A stretch of 64,000 nt of DNA from DATBLY01 sp963705545 (GCA_963705545.1 CAVPJX010000002.1:372001-436000); one strand, 5' to 3'. Positions 1-10,028 are shown, numbered from the stretch's first letter. Translations and numbers: made by a program. The notes: generated by a model not told the origin, from the letters alone.

Positions 1-2
1 AC

Positions 3-679
3 GGCGGACGGTTCTTCGGACTCCCGAACGTCCAGATCGGCTTGCTGATGGGTGCGTCCATCTACGTCGCCCAGCGGATCCGGAGCGCCGGAGCCGGCGT
101 CGCGCTGGTGTTGGCGGCCGCGCTGTTCGCCGGGCTCCCGTGGACCGGATCGAACATCGGTGCCGCGGTCACGATCGCCGCCGCCGCGGGGATCTGGTGG
201 GGACTCCGTGCAGACGGCGAGCCGGCTGCGGCCGATGACGATCGTGCGGGTGCTTGTCACCGTCGCCGGAACGGTGGTCGTCGTCGTCGTCGCCCACCGA
301 TACCTGACCGACACGCCGACCCACATCTCCCGGTTCGCGAGCGACACGGGTGGGCTCGGTGCGGCTGTGGCAGAAGTTCGTCGACCGCCTGGAGGTCGGG
401 GCGGACCTGATCGCGCGGAACCCGCTCGGGCTGATCCCGGTCCTCGGCACCCTGGCCACGCTCTGGCTCGTCCTGCGGCCGCCGTCGGCGCTCCGGCCGA
501 GCCTCACCGCGCACCCGGCGTGGCGCGACGGCCTGGTCACGATCCTCGTCGGGAGTTTGATCGCCTACGTCGCGAACGACTCCGGCGCGGCCGCGATCGG
601 CCTCGGCTTCGGCACGGCCCTCGGCGGACTCCTGTACGTGTCGCTCGCGGACGCACCCGCGAAGATGGAGGCATCGTGA
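3..679 (+). CDS. Multi-pass membrane protein, C-terminal part, frame broken twice (partial at left edge)
   Basis: The gene runs in from the left edge. A continuous hydrophobic protein can be read only by changing frame twice: frame 3 from the edge to about 205-235, frame 1 to about 345, then frame 2 to the stop at 677-679. The three pieces make sense together: membrane segments rich in Ala, Val and Leu, then a loop containing SDTGG, then FVDRLEVGADLIARNPLG followed by two more membrane segments. Both shifts are +1 (one extra base, or two missing), which suggests indels in the assembly. A separate short gene beginning at GTG 350 is the alternative. The stop overlaps the GTG of the next gene by 4 bp, so the two are probably co-transcribed. 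I do not recognise the family. Confidence 0.45.
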
Positions 680-1473
680 ACGCCCCCATCCCTCCCCGCC
701 CCGATCTGGCTCCGACGGCCTCGCCGACCGACCGGCTGGCTCCCTCCGGTCGTCCGCTCGCGACCTGGTCCTGGTGGGAGTCGATCGGCCTGTACGTGGT
801 GACGTTCCTGATCGCGGGCTTCGCGATCATCCCGATCATCGTGCTGATGGGGGACCAGGAGCAGGGGACGGGTCTCGGCGCGGCCGGGATCGCCTCCACC
901 ATCGCGGCGGACCTGCTGATGGCGGCGCTGTGGGTCTGGTGGTTGCAGCGCCGCCATCGGGAGTGGCGCGAGAGCATCGTGCTCGTTCCGGAGCCCGACC
1001 GGCGTTGGCGGGACATCGGCACCGGTGTCGCCGTCGGGCTCCTCCTGGTCCCGGCGGTGGGGCTCGTGAGCCTCACGCTCCAGGGCGCCCTCTCCGGCCT
1101 CCTCGACCGGGACATCAGCGCCCCGCAGCAGGTCTCGTCGGACCTGTCGGGGCTGGCCGCCGCGGGGGCGGTGCTCCTGGCCGTCGTGATCGCGCCGCTC
1201 ACGGAGGAGTTCTTCTTCCGGGGGATCCTGTTCCGCTCGCTCCGCGACCGCCGCGGCAGCTTCTGGATCGCGGCGTTCGGGTCGGCGATCCCGTGGGGGA
1301 TCGTGCACGTGACCACCGCGCCGTGGGAGGAGAACCTCCTCCTCCAGCTCCCGATCGCCTCTATGGGGATCGTGCTGGCCTGGCTGTACGACCGCCGCGG
1401 CAACCTCACCGCGAACGTCGTGGCCCACATGACGTTCAACGCGCTCGGCATCGCGCTGATCCTGTCTGGCTGA
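676..1473 (+). CDS. CPBP family intramembrane glutamic endopeptidase (Abi-like)
   Basis: A 265-residue multi-pass membrane protein. The three CPBP signatures are visible in order: EEFFFRG (about residues 176-182) carrying the catalytic Glu pair and Arg, a His in IVHV about 40 residues later, and a final helix with NVVAHMTFN. The family comprises Rce1-type intramembrane proteases that act in the cytoplasmic membrane; the substrate cannot be told from sequence. The first 30 residues are Pro-rich and cytosolic. GTG at 676 is chosen because it overlaps the previous stop in GTGA; the open frame extends far upstream but codes for nothing recognisable there. A second CPBP gene lies at about 51080-51738, and a PrsW-type protease at 5023. 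Confidence 0.85.
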   Translation: MNAPIPPRPDLAPTASPTDRLAPSGRPLATWSWWESIGLYVVTFLIAGFAIIPIIVLMGDQEQGTGLGAAGIASTIAADLLMAALWVWWLQRRHREWRESIVLVPEPDRRWRDIGTGVAVGLLLVPAVGLVSLTLQGALSGLLDRDISAPQQVSSDLSGLAAAGAVLLAVVIAPLTEEFFFRGILFRSLRDRRGSFWIAAFGSAIPWGIVHVTTAPWEENLLLQLPIASMGIVLAWLYDRRGNLTANVVAHMTFNALGIALILSG

Positions 1474-1504
1474 GCCCGTCTGGCCGACCTGGGCTCGAGG
1501 CGGC

Positions 1505-1510
1505 GATACT
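1505..1510 (+). promoter_or_regulatory. Putative -10 box (GATACT) of a leaderless transcript
   Basis: GATACT ends 6 nt before the GTG at 1517. The spacing matches the -10/start arrangement seen repeatedly in this window. No convincing -35 is visible. Confidence 0.35.
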
Positions 1511-1516
1511 CGTCGC

Positions 1517-2449
1517 GTGCGTGACCCTGGCAGCGGCCTCGAGGTGTTCGGCGGGTCGCCGGGTCGCGTCCCGGCCGCGACGATCGCCGCGCGCCGCGTC
1601 GCCGACGTCCGCGAACGTCCTCACGACCGGCTGGACCTGCTCCGGTCGTCCTACGCGCCACCACCCGGTGCCGCGCCGCTGCATCTCCGGTACTCGCACG
1701 CGGCGCTCGCGTTCATGGGCTGGCAGCTGCGGCGTGGCCTCCTCAACCCGCTCGATCACGCGCGTCCGGGCAGCCCGTGGTGGAGGGCGGTCAACGAACG
1801 GCTGTTGCGCGACACCTGCGAGGCGCGCTCGCGCATCCTGGGCCACCCGGGCCCGGCGTCGTCGCCCAGCGTCGAGCCGTCGGTCCGCTTCGCCCGTCAG
1901 CCTTCGGCGCGCAGGTGGTACCTGGCCCACAACGTCACCATCGTTCGTGCGTACCTCGACCACCGCGACCTGGCCGAGCGCGAGAACCGGGTCGAGCGCT
2001 TCTTCATCAACCTCGCCCTGCTCCGTGTGCTCTACGCGCACGCCCTCGTCGCCGCGCCCCGGCTGGCGCTGGCTTGGCTCGCGCCGGTCGCCCGCTGGCT
2101 CGGGGATCCGCGGCTGGATGCGACGCGCATGTTCCTCTCGGTGTCGCGGGTCCTGCCGCTGCGCTATCCGCTGGAGGGTGAGCTCGAGGACTACATCGCC
2201 GACGAGCACCCCGTCGGCCGGCTCCTCGACCTGGGCGTCATCGTGCCACGCCTCGCCGAGCTCTACCGCTGGTCGGCCGACGAGCTGCAGATCCCGGACG
2301 TCACCGACCTCGTCCGCGGCACCACGCCGGCGTATGCATGGGATCCCCATGACCGAGAACCCTGGGCGCCACCGCCGAGGCGGCTGGTCCGTGCCGTGCG
2401 CCGGGCACTCCCACCAACGGGCGGTTCGGCGTCGACATCCCCTCGATAG
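1517..2449 (+). CDS. Hypothetical protein, Arg-rich, 310 aa
   Basis: A well-formed 310-residue frame with the base and codon use of its neighbours, but no family that I recognise. It is rich in Arg, Leu and Ala. A hydrophobic stretch at about residues 157-195 (from FFINLALL to ARWLG) could be one or two membrane-associated helices; the rest looks soluble. A basic, Pro-rich tail ends the protein. It starts at GTG 1517, 6 nt after a GATACT box, and is followed by about 60 bp before the next gene. Nothing in the neighbours gives it a function. Confidence 0.55.
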   Translation: MRDPGSGLEVFGGSPGRVPAATIAARRVADVRERPHDRLDLLRSSYAPPPGAAPLHLRYSHAALAFMGWQLRRGLLNPLDHARPGSPWWRAVNERLLRDTCEARSRILGHPGPASSPSVEPSVRFARQPSARRWYLAHNVTIVRAYLDHRDLAERENRVERFFINLALLRVLYAHALVAAPRLALAWLAPVARWLGDPRLDATRMFLSVSRVLPLRYPLEGELEDYIADEHPVGRLLDLGVIVPRLAELYRWSADELQIPDVTDLVRGTTPAYAWDPHDREPWAPPPRRLVRAVRRALPPTGGSASTSPR

Positions 2450-2508
2450 GCGTTCCAGGACCGCGCGCGAGCCCCGACCGTATGCTGTGCGCCGGAGGTG
2501 AGTGGTCC

Positions 2509-2931
2509 GTGCCGATGTTCCCGAGCGATCCGTGGTTCCAGGCGTTCGTCGGGGTGATCAACGCGTCGGAGCGCTACCGGGAGGCCGCCGCGGACTGGGA
2601 GGGCGACGTCGCGTTCGCGATCGAAGCCGAGCCAGACAAGGGCGTCCCGGAGACGGTGTACGGCTGGCTCGACCTGTGGCACGGCGAGTGTCGGGCGGGC
2701 GGCGTCGTCGACGAGGATCGTGCGGCGGCGTCGCGCTACGTGATCCGGGCTCCGTATTCGCGCTGGCGCGACGTCCTGGAAGGCGACCTCGATCCGGTCC
2801 GCGGCATGATGCAGGGCAAGCTCCGGGTCCGGGGCGATCTGCCGACGATCCTGCGCTACGTCAACGCCGCCCACGAGCTGGTCCACCTCACCGGGACGGT
2901 CGAGACGCGCTATCCCGACGACGGGGCCTAG
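2509..2931 (+). CDS. SCP2-type sterol/lipid carrier domain protein
   Basis: About 140 residues in a single SCP2-like domain. The sequence starts with DPWFQAFVGVINASERY, has an acidic beta-rich middle, and contains GKLRVRGDLPTILRYVNAAHELVH. That last pattern (K, then an amphipathic C-terminal helix) is typical of the domain, which binds lipids or acyl-CoAs in a hydrophobic pocket. Start choice: GTG 2509 lies 7 nt after the Shine-Dalgarno GGAGGTGA (2494-2501). ATG 2515 is the alternative, and an in-frame ATG at 2482 upstream of the Shine-Dalgarno is less likely. The next gene, an alcohol dehydrogenase, follows within 4 bp, so the two form an operon. Confidence 0.7.
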   Translation: MPMFPSDPWFQAFVGVINASERYREAAADWEGDVAFAIEAEPDKGVPETVYGWLDLWHGECRAGGVVDEDRAAASRYVIRAPYSRWRDVLEGDLDPVRGMMQGKLRVRGDLPTILRYVNAAHELVHLTGTVETRYPDDGA

Positions 2932-2934
2932 CGC

Positions 2935-3975
2935 GTGCGCGCCGTCGTCTTCGACGGTGTCGGCACGGTCAGGCTCGCCGAGGTCCCCGAGCCGATCGTC
3001 GAGGCGCCCGACGACGCGATCGTCCGTGTCACCCGCACGGCGATCTGCGGATCGGACCTGCACTTCGTCCACGGGAAGGCGCCGATCGATCCGGGGGAGA
3101 CGCTCGGCCACGAGGCCGTCGGCGTCGTGGAGGCTATCGGCGAGCGCGTGACCCGGTTCGCGGTCGGGGACCCCGTCGTGGTCGCCTTCAACATCGCCTG
3201 TGGTGCGTGCTGGTTCTGCCGCCGCGGCGAGACCCAGCTCTGCGACGACTTCCGGAACCTGGGCGCGGGACGGTTCGGCGGCGGCCTGCCCGGCGCTCAG
3301 GCGGAGCTCGTACGGATCCCGGCCGCCGACCACAACCTCCTGCGTGTCCCCGACGGGATGGATCCCGGACGGGCCCTGTTCGTCGGCGACATCCTCACGA
3401 CGGGGCTCTACGCCGCCACGCTCGCCCGAGCCGGCGCCGACGAGACCGTCGCGGTGGTCGGCGTGGGCCCCGTCGGCCACTTCTGCGTGCAGGCGGCGCG
3501 CGCGCTCGGGGCCGGCGAGGTGATCGCGCTCGACCGGGACCCCGCGCGCCTCGGGCTCGCCGAGCAGATGGGCGCCGTGCCGGTCGACGTGCGGGCGCAG
3601 CACCCGCAGACCGCGCTCGACGAACGGACCGACGGGCGCGGCGCCGACGCGTCGATCGACGCCGTGGGCTCGATCGAGGGCTTCGCCACGGCCGTGGACG
3701 TGGCCCGGCGCGGGGGCCGCGTCGTGGTGGTGGGGGTCTACGCCGGCGAGACGGTCGAGACGCAGCTCGGCCTCTGGTGGGCGCGCGCCCTGACGATCCG
3801 GTTCTCGGGCGTCTGTCCCGTCCACGCTTGGTGGGAGGAGGCACTCGCCTGCGTCCGCGACGGCCGGATCGACCCGGACCCGATCGTGTCCCACCGGTTG
3901 TCGCTCGACGACGCGGTCGAGGGCTACGCGCTCTTCGACCGTCGCGAGGCGACGAAGGTGGTCCTCACCCCGTGA
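2935..3975 (+). CDS. Zinc-dependent alcohol dehydrogenase (MDR superfamily)
   Basis: A complete 346-residue medium-chain dehydrogenase. The catalytic zinc site is visible as CGSDLHF (Cys about 38) and GHEAVG (His). The structural zinc lobe is CGACWFCRRGETQLC with four Cys. The nucleotide-binding fold shows VVGVGPVGHFCVQAA at about residues 178-192. The protein oxidises an alcohol or reduces an aldehyde with NAD(P); the family is too broad to name the substrate. The GTG start lies 4 bp after the previous stop, and the stop overlaps the next gene in GTGA. This sandwich of an SCP2-like protein, a dehydrogenase and another small protein suggests a lipid or long-chain substrate, which is inference only. 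Confidence 0.85.
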   Translation: MRAVVFDGVGTVRLAEVPEPIVEAPDDAIVRVTRTAICGSDLHFVHGKAPIDPGETLGHEAVGVVEAIGERVTRFAVGDPVVVAFNIACGACWFCRRGETQLCDDFRNLGAGRFGGGLPGAQAELVRIPAADHNLLRVPDGMDPGRALFVGDILTTGLYAATLARAGADETVAVVGVGPVGHFCVQAARALGAGEVIALDRDPARLGLAEQMGAVPVDVRAQHPQTALDERTDGRGADASIDAVGSIEGFATAVDVARRGGRVVVVGVYAGETVETQLGLWWARALTIRFSGVCPVHAWWEEALACVRDGRIDPDPIVSHRLSLDDAVEGYALFDRREATKVVLTP

Positions 3976-4379
3976 CCGTGGTCTTCGCCGATGCCGAGCC
4001 CAACGGGCTCGCCGAGGTGGTGGGCGAGCTGATCCGCCAGAACCTCGAGCGCGATCCCGCGCGGCGGCGGCTGCTCGTCCCGACGGTCGCGACGATCGTG
4101 GTCCCCGACGCAGACGTTGGGATGACGATCCACGTGGACCCGCCGCGCGTGGAGATCTCGAACGCCGTCGCGCCCGTGGCGACCCTCCGCGTGCGGGCGG
4201 GATCCCAAGCCCTGCTCCGGTTGACGGCGGCTCCGCTCCGTTTCGGACTCCCCGACCCGTTCCGCCGTGGTGGCCGGGAGGTGATCGCGGACCTCGTCGC
4301 CCGGCGCATCCGGGTCGGGGGCCTGCTCCGTCATCCGATCCGGACCGCGCGCCTGTCGATGCTCCTCTCGGTGGCCTAG
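3972..4379 (+). CDS. Hypothetical protein, SCP2-like fold possible, 135 aa
   Basis: GTG 3972 overlaps the dehydrogenase stop by 4 bp and fixes the start. The 135-residue product alternates beta-type segments (TIVVPDADVGMTIHVDPPRVEI, here spanning about residues 40-62) with a helical, basic C-terminus. The section APVATLRVRAGSQALLRLTAAPLR resembles the lipid-pocket strand and helix of SCP2-type carriers, but I would not assign it on that alone. No signal peptide or membrane helix is evident. Operon position with an alcohol dehydrogenase and an SCP2-like protein is the only contextual clue. Confidence 0.6.
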   Translation: MTVVFADAEPNGLAEVVGELIRQNLERDPARRRLLVPTVATIVVPDADVGMTIHVDPPRVEISNAVAPVATLRVRAGSQALLRLTAAPLRFGLPDPFRRGGREVIADLVARRIRVGGLLRHPIRTARLSMLLSVA

Positions 4380-4381
4380 CC

Positions 4382-5026
4382 GTGCCCGGGACGGACGGGA
4401 CCTCCCGGGCCCTGCCGGATCGTCCCGATCTGGCCACGAGGCGCACGCGGGCTCCGCGCCGCCGGCTCCTGCCGACGGTCGCGGTGTTCGTCGCGATCGT
4501 GTTCGTCGTGCTCGGCGGGTTCGTGGTCGCCGCGGCGCTCGCGGGGCCGAGCGGTCCGCCGGTCGACGTCGCCGGCCTCGTGCGCGTCCGGCCAGCCACG
4601 GGATGGGAGCTGGCATCCCGAGGCACGTTCACGGGGTCGTGGGACACGCCGGGAGGGCAGGTCGCCGACGTGCCGTTCGCCCGGCTGACGCGAGGGAGCG
4701 CGACCCTCGACGTGGCGGCGATCCCCGGGTTCGGCGGGACGCCGGAGGATCTCGCTCGCTGGTACGCGTCCGAAGTGTTGAGCCGTCAGCTCACGCAGCT
4801 GTCGATCTCCGACGTCCGGTCCACGGAGGTGACCGTGCCGGGGGCGTCGGGGATCCGGTTCGCCTACCTCGGGGTGCACGGCACGGCGATCGAGGGCGAC
4901 GTCGTGGTGATCGTCACGGGCCGGGGGACCGGCGTCATCTTCGACGCGTGGGGGGCGCAGGGCGCGCTCGCGTCCTCCCTGGACGACGTGGTCGCCATGA
5001 TCGAGGCCGCGGAGATCGAGCGATGA
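4382..5026 (+). CDS. Hypothetical membrane-anchored protein, 214 aa
   Basis: The N-terminal 25 residues are basic and cytosolic. They are followed by one strong membrane helix (about residues 26-50, VAVFVAIVFVVLGGFVV) and an outside domain of about 165 residues rich in beta-type segments. The layout is that of a type II anchored surface protein. The outer domain contains GWELASRG and a C-terminal amphipathic helix (LDDVVAMIEAAEIER), similar in outline to many actinobacterial anchored proteins with no known role. GTG 4382 is 2 bp after the previous stop. The stop overlaps the ATG of the PrsW-like protease by 4 bp, which suggests a shared transcript and possibly a protease/substrate or partner relationship (inference). 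Confidence 0.6.
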   Translation: MPGTDGTSRALPDRPDLATRRTRAPRRRLLPTVAVFVAIVFVVLGGFVVAAALAGPSGPPVDVAGLVRVRPATGWELASRGTFTGSWDTPGGQVADVPFARLTRGSATLDVAAIPGFGGTPEDLARWYASEVLSRQLTQLSISDVRSTEVTVPGASGIRFAYLGVHGTAIEGDVVVIVTGRGTGVIFDAWGAQGALASSLDDVVAMIEAAEIER

Positions 5027-6273
5027 GCGCCCTCGATCCGGGTCCTGCGCGTTCGATGACCGGTCTGCATCACGCTCGGTTCCTCCGTCCCCGGGAGCCC
5101 GCCTTCTGGCTCTACCTGGTCCTCGTCGTGCTCACGGGGCTCGTGGCGATCGCCGAGCAGGGCGTGTACCGGAGGATCTCGCCGACGGGCTGGGTCCTCT
5201 CGTGGGTCCTGCTCCTGCTCTACTCCCTGCCGGTCTTCCTGCTGATCTACGCGCTGGACCTGTACGAACGTGAGCCGGTCTCGCTGGTCGTCGCGTCGCT
5301 CGTGTGGGGCGCGGTGGCGGCCACGACCCTGTCGGGGCTCGCGAACGCCGGCTGGGGCCTCGTCGTCGCCGAGCTCGGTGGTCCCGCGTTCGCTTCGCGT
5401 TGGACGGCGGCGCTCACGGCGCCCTTCGTCGAGGAGACGCTCAAGGGCCTCGGTGTGGTGCTCGTCTACCTGATCGCGCGCGACGAGTTCGACGACATGA
5501 TGGACGGCTTCGTCTACGGGGCGATCTGCGGTCTCGGGTTCGCCGTGGTCGAGGACGTGATCTACTTCATGGGCGTGTTCGGCGGATCCACCGCGGGCGT
5601 GCTGCGCGGCTTCTTCGTCCGAGTGGTCGCGAGCGGGATCTACTCCCACGTCCTGTACACGGGACTCGTCGGCATGGGGATCGGCTACTTCGTGTCCCGG
5701 CGAGAGACCCGGCCGTTCGCGCGCCGGCTCGGGGTCCTGGCCGGACTCTGCGCGCTCGCCGTGTTCGGCCATCTCGTCTGGAACTCGCCGTGGCTGGACC
5801 TGTTCCCGGCCCAGCCCTGGTCTGGCGCCGAATGGCTGATGATCCCGGTCGCGACGACGATCAAGGGGATCCCGCTACTCGCGTTCGTGGTCCTGGCCCT
5901 GTGGCTCGCGCGCCGCCGTGAGCGACGGTGGCTGACCTCGGCGCTTCGGGATGAGGTCGACGGGGGGGCGATCACGCCAGAGGAGCTCGAGGTCCTGCTC
6001 GACCCCAGCCGCCGGCGGGAGGCGCGGCGGACGATGCGCCGCCGCGCGGGACCGCGGGCCGCCACGCTGCTGCACCGCCTGCAGCGCGAGCAGGTCAACC
6101 TGGCGATGGTCCGCGACCGCGTCGCCGCCGACGACGATCCAGCGCTCCTGCGGCAACGCGCCCAGTGCCGGTCGTTGCGCGACGCGCTGGAGGCGATCCC
6201 CGGCGCCGCGCCCGCGGACGCGGGCCGGGCCGCCGCCGCTTCGCTCGACGGCCCGCCGGAGGCGGGCGGGTAG
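5023..6273 (+). CDS. PrsW family intramembrane metalloprotease
   Basis: A 416-residue protein with about eight membrane segments. PrsW signatures are in order: EETLKG (about residue 139), GFVYGAICGLGFAVVED, HVLYTG and FGHLVWN. The Glu, Glu and His residues of these motifs form the presumed metal site, related to the CPBP fold. PrsW proteases cleave membrane-bound anti-sigma factors or other membrane proteins; no sigma/anti-sigma pair is visible here. The last 110 residues are a soluble, Arg-rich helical region (RRREARRTMRRR and beyond) that ordinary PrsW proteins lack or have shorter. ATG 5023 overlaps the preceding stop. The stop falls inside the -10 box of the next gene. Confidence 0.85.
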   Translation: MSALDPGPARSMTGLHHARFLRPREPAFWLYLVLVVLTGLVAIAEQGVYRRISPTGWVLSWVLLLLYSLPVFLLIYALDLYEREPVSLVVASLVWGAVAATTLSGLANAGWGLVVAELGGPAFASRWTAALTAPFVEETLKGLGVVLVYLIARDEFDDMMDGFVYGAICGLGFAVVEDVIYFMGVFGGSTAGVLRGFFVRVVASGIYSHVLYTGLVGMGIGYFVSRRETRPFARRLGVLAGLCALAVFGHLVWNSPWLDLFPAQPWSGAEWLMIPVATTIKGIPLLAFVVLALWLARRRERRWLTSALRDEVDGGAITPEELEVLLDPSRRREARRTMRRRAGPRAATLLHRLQREQVNLAMVRDRVAADDDPALLRQRAQCRSLRDALEAIPGAAPADAGRAAAASLDGPPEAGG

Positions 6274-6276
6274 GCT
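6271..6276 (+). promoter_or_regulatory. Putative -10 box (TAGGCT) for meaB, leaderless
   Basis: TAGGCT ends 6 nt before GTG 6283, so transcription would begin at or next to the start codon. It overlaps the stop codon of the PrsW-like gene. No Shine-Dalgarno is present in front of 6283, which agrees with a leaderless mRNA. Confidence 0.5.
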
Positions 6277-6282
6277 TCGACC

Positions 6283-7232
6283 GTGGTGGCCGATGCCGTC
6301 GTGGACGGGCTCATCGCGGGCATCGCGGCCGGCGACCGGCGGGCCGTCGCCCGTGCGATCTCGCTCGTAGAGGACGGCCGACCCGAACTCGAGGCGCTCG
6401 CGGCCGGGATCGCGGAACGGACGGGCCGCGCGGAGACGATCGGTCTCACCGGAGCGCCCGGTGTGGGCAAGTCCACCCTCGCGGCCGAGCTCGTCCGCTC
6501 GGTGCGTGCGGACGATGGGTCGGCTGCCGTCCTGGCCGTCGATCCCACATCGCCGTACACGGGCGGCGCCCTGCTCGGCGACCGGGTCCGGATGCAGGAG
6601 CACGCGACGGACGAGCGCGTCTTCATCCGCTCGATGGCGACGCGCGGCCACCTCGGCGGGATGGCCCTTGCCGCCCCCGAGGCGATCCGCATCCTCGACG
6701 CCGCCGGGTACGAGCGGATCCTCGTCGAGACGGTCGGCGTCGGGCAGGCCGAGGTCGACGTGGCGTCGGCCACCGACACGGCGGTCGTGGTCCTCGCGCC
6801 CGGGCTCGGCGACGCCGTGCAGATGGCGAAGGCCGGGATCCTCGAGGTGGCCGACGTCTTCGTCGTCAACAAGGCGGATCGGGAAGGGGCGGCGCAGGTC
6901 GTGCGCGACCTGCGCCAGATGCTGCACCTCGGGGCGGCACGCGCGTGGGATCCTCCCGTCCTCGAGACCGTCGCGACGGACGGGCGCGGCGTGGACGAGG
7001 TCCGAAGGGCGATCGCGGACCATGCGCGCTGGCTCGCATCGTCGGGCGAGCGCGTGCGGAAGCGTCGCGCGCGGCTGCGCCGCGAGGTGGAGGTGCTCGC
7101 GGGCGAGCGGTTCCGCGCCCGCGCGGCCGGCGCGATCGATCGCGACGGGACGCTGCTCGACGATCTCGAGGCGGGTCGGATCGATCCGTACCGCGCCGCC
7201 GCACGCGTGGCGGCGGCGGTTGAGGCCGAACC

Positions 7233-7236
<4 letters not shown>
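6283..7236 (+). CDS. meaB: MeaB-type G3E GTPase chaperone of a B12-dependent acyl-CoA mutase
   Basis: A 317-residue ArgK/MeaB GTPase. The Walker A motif is GAPGVGKST (about residues 57-65), DPTSPYTGGALLGDR is the family-specific switch region, ETVGVGQ is the Walker B/switch II region (about 149-155), and NKAD (196-199) is the base-recognition motif. MeaB protects and reloads adenosylcobalamin mutases, using GTP hydrolysis to gate cofactor delivery. Its stop overlaps the start of the mutase gene by 4 bp, so the two proteins are made together. The family is often annotated as methylmalonyl-CoA mutase-associated, but the partner here carries isobutyryl-CoA-mutase-type residues. Confidence 0.92.
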
Positions 7237-8858
<1,622 letters not shown>

Positions 8859-8882
8859 CCCGGCGCTCCGCGGTGCTCCTCC

Positions 8883-8948
8883 TTGACGTTCCGCGCCGAC
8901 CGGCGCTATACAGTTCTTGCAAGGCATTGCAGGAACTTGCAACTGCAA
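8883..8948 (+). promoter_or_regulatory. Promoter with TTGCA/TGCAA operator array upstream of cbiM
   Basis: A good sigma70-type promoter, TTGACG (8883-8888), 18 bp, TATACA (8907-8912), is followed at once by an operator covering the transcription start. TTGCA occurs at 8917, 8927 and 8937, exactly 10 bp apart, and TGCAA occurs at 8938 and 8944. The central part is an inverted repeat TTGCA-N6-TGCAA (8927-8942). The motif resembles the Nur box of Streptomyces (TTGCAA-like half-sites), and a related array lies before the Fur-family gene at 12042. Binding here would block transcription, the expected logic for metal-loaded repression. Confidence 0.7.
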
Positions 8949-8985
8949 GTCGGGAACGCTCGGACGAAGCGCTTCGGGAGGGAAC

Positions 8986-9669
8986 GTGCACATACCGGAC
9001 GGGTTCATCGACGTGCCGGTGTCGGTCGCGGCCGGCGCGGTTTCGGTGGCCGGGATCGGCTACAGCCTCAAGCGCGCCAAGGAAACGATGGAGGAGAAGC
9101 AGGCTCCGATGGCGGGGCTCGTCGCCGCCTTCATCTTCGCGGTGCAGATGCTGAACTTCCCCGTCGCATCGGGTACGAGCGGACACTTGTTGGGGGGGCT
9201 GTTGGCGGCCGTGTTGGTCGGACCCTACGTGGGCGCGATCTGCGTCGCCGTGGTGCTGCTCGTCCAGGGGCTGTTCTTCGCCGACGGCGGGGTGTCGGCG
9301 TACGGCCTGAACGTCCTCAACATGGCCCTGATCACGGCCTACGGCGGGTACGCGATCTTCCTGTTCATGCGCAAGACGATGCCGAAGACCAAGGCCAGCG
9401 TCGTGATCGCGTCGGGCGTGGCCGGGCTGCTCTCCGTGATCCTCGCCTCGCTCGGGTTCGTCCTCGAGTACGCGCTCGGCGGGACCGGGAGCGCCTCGGT
9501 GCGGACCGTCGCCGCCGCGATGGTCGGGGTGCACTTCCTGATCGGCATCGGCGAAGGCATCATCACGGCCCTGACGGTCGGCGTCGTCCTGAACGTCCGG
9601 CCCGATCTGGTGTACGGGGCGCGGGACCTGCTGCCCGAGCTCGAGATGCGACCGGTGGTGACCGGATGA
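8986..9669 (+). CDS. cbiM: CbiM/NikM substrate-binding membrane component of a cobalt/nickel ECF transporter
   Basis: A 227-residue membrane protein that begins MHIPDGF, the essential metal-binding N-terminus of the CbiM/NikM family, in which His2 and the free amino terminus coordinate the ion. The start is therefore GTG 8986, 3 nt after GGGAGGG (8976-8982); the open frame extends upstream into the operator, but that part is not coding. Six or seven membrane helices follow, with SGHLLGG and GVHFLIGIGEG typical of the family. CbiM gives Co or Ni specificity, and the sequence alone does not decide which. The B12 mutase upstream suggests cobalt; the Nur-like operator suggests nickel. The next gene overlaps by 4 bp. 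Confidence 0.92.
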   Translation: MHIPDGFIDVPVSVAAGAVSVAGIGYSLKRAKETMEEKQAPMAGLVAAFIFAVQMLNFPVASGTSGHLLGGLLAAVLVGPYVGAICVAVVLLVQGLFFADGGVSAYGLNVLNMALITAYGGYAIFLFMRKTMPKTKASVVIASGVAGLLSVILASLGFVLEYALGGTGSASVRTVAAAMVGVHFLIGIGEGIITALTVGVVLNVRPDLVYGARDLLPELEMRPVVTG

Positions 9670-10028
9670 GCATGGACGCGAAGCGCAAGAGCCTCTGGTT
9701 GTTGATCGCGGGCGGCCTGATCGTGGCGCTCGGCTTGGCGTTCTTCGTCAGCCCGTTCGCGAGCTCCTCGCCGGACGGGTTGAACAAGGTCGCGATCGAC
9801 CAGGGGTTCGACGACCAGGAGCAGGAGCACGCCACCGCCGACGGTCCCCTCGCCGGGTACGGCGTCGAAGGCGTGGACGACGAGCGCCTGTCGACGGGGC
9901 TCGCGGGGATCATCGGCGTCGCGATCACGTTCGGGATCGCCATGATCATCTTCGGGCTGTTGGTGCGGTTCCGATCGAAAGGGCCGACGTCCGGTGCGCC
10001 GCCGGCGGTCACCGCCGGGAGCGCGTGA
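9666..10028 (+). CDS. PDGLE-domain protein, CbiN-like accessory of the Co/Ni transporter
   Basis: A 120-residue protein with two membrane helices (about residues 9-30 and 80-101) around an outside loop. The loop begins SSSPDGLNKVA, the signature of the PDGLE domain, which replaces or accompanies CbiN/NikN in many ECF metal transporters. It probably stabilises the metal-loading state of CbiM. ATG 9666 overlaps the cbiM stop and the stop overlaps cbiQ, so it belongs to one four-gene operon. The loop is acidic and His-containing (DDQEQEHATAD), which could help capture the metal. Confidence 0.85.
   Translation: MSMDAKRKSLWLLIAGGLIVALGLAFFVSPFASSSPDGLNKVAIDQGFDDQEQEHATADGPLAGYGVEGVDDERLSTGLAGIIGVAITFGIAMIIFGLLVRFRSKGPTSGAPPAVTAGSA

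Noticed and set aside
774..2501. 575-residue plus-strand frame over the CPBP gene and the next gene
   Set aside because: It reads as Arg/Gly/Pro low-complexity and overlaps two better-supported genes in other frames.
2263..4647. 794-residue minus-strand frame
   Set aside because: Shadow of the SCP2-like and alcohol dehydrogenase genes; no recognisable domain.
8917..8985. Coding extension of cbiM upstream to the TTG at 8917
   Set aside because: The MHIPDG N-terminus must be free for metal binding, and the extra sequence coincides with the operator.
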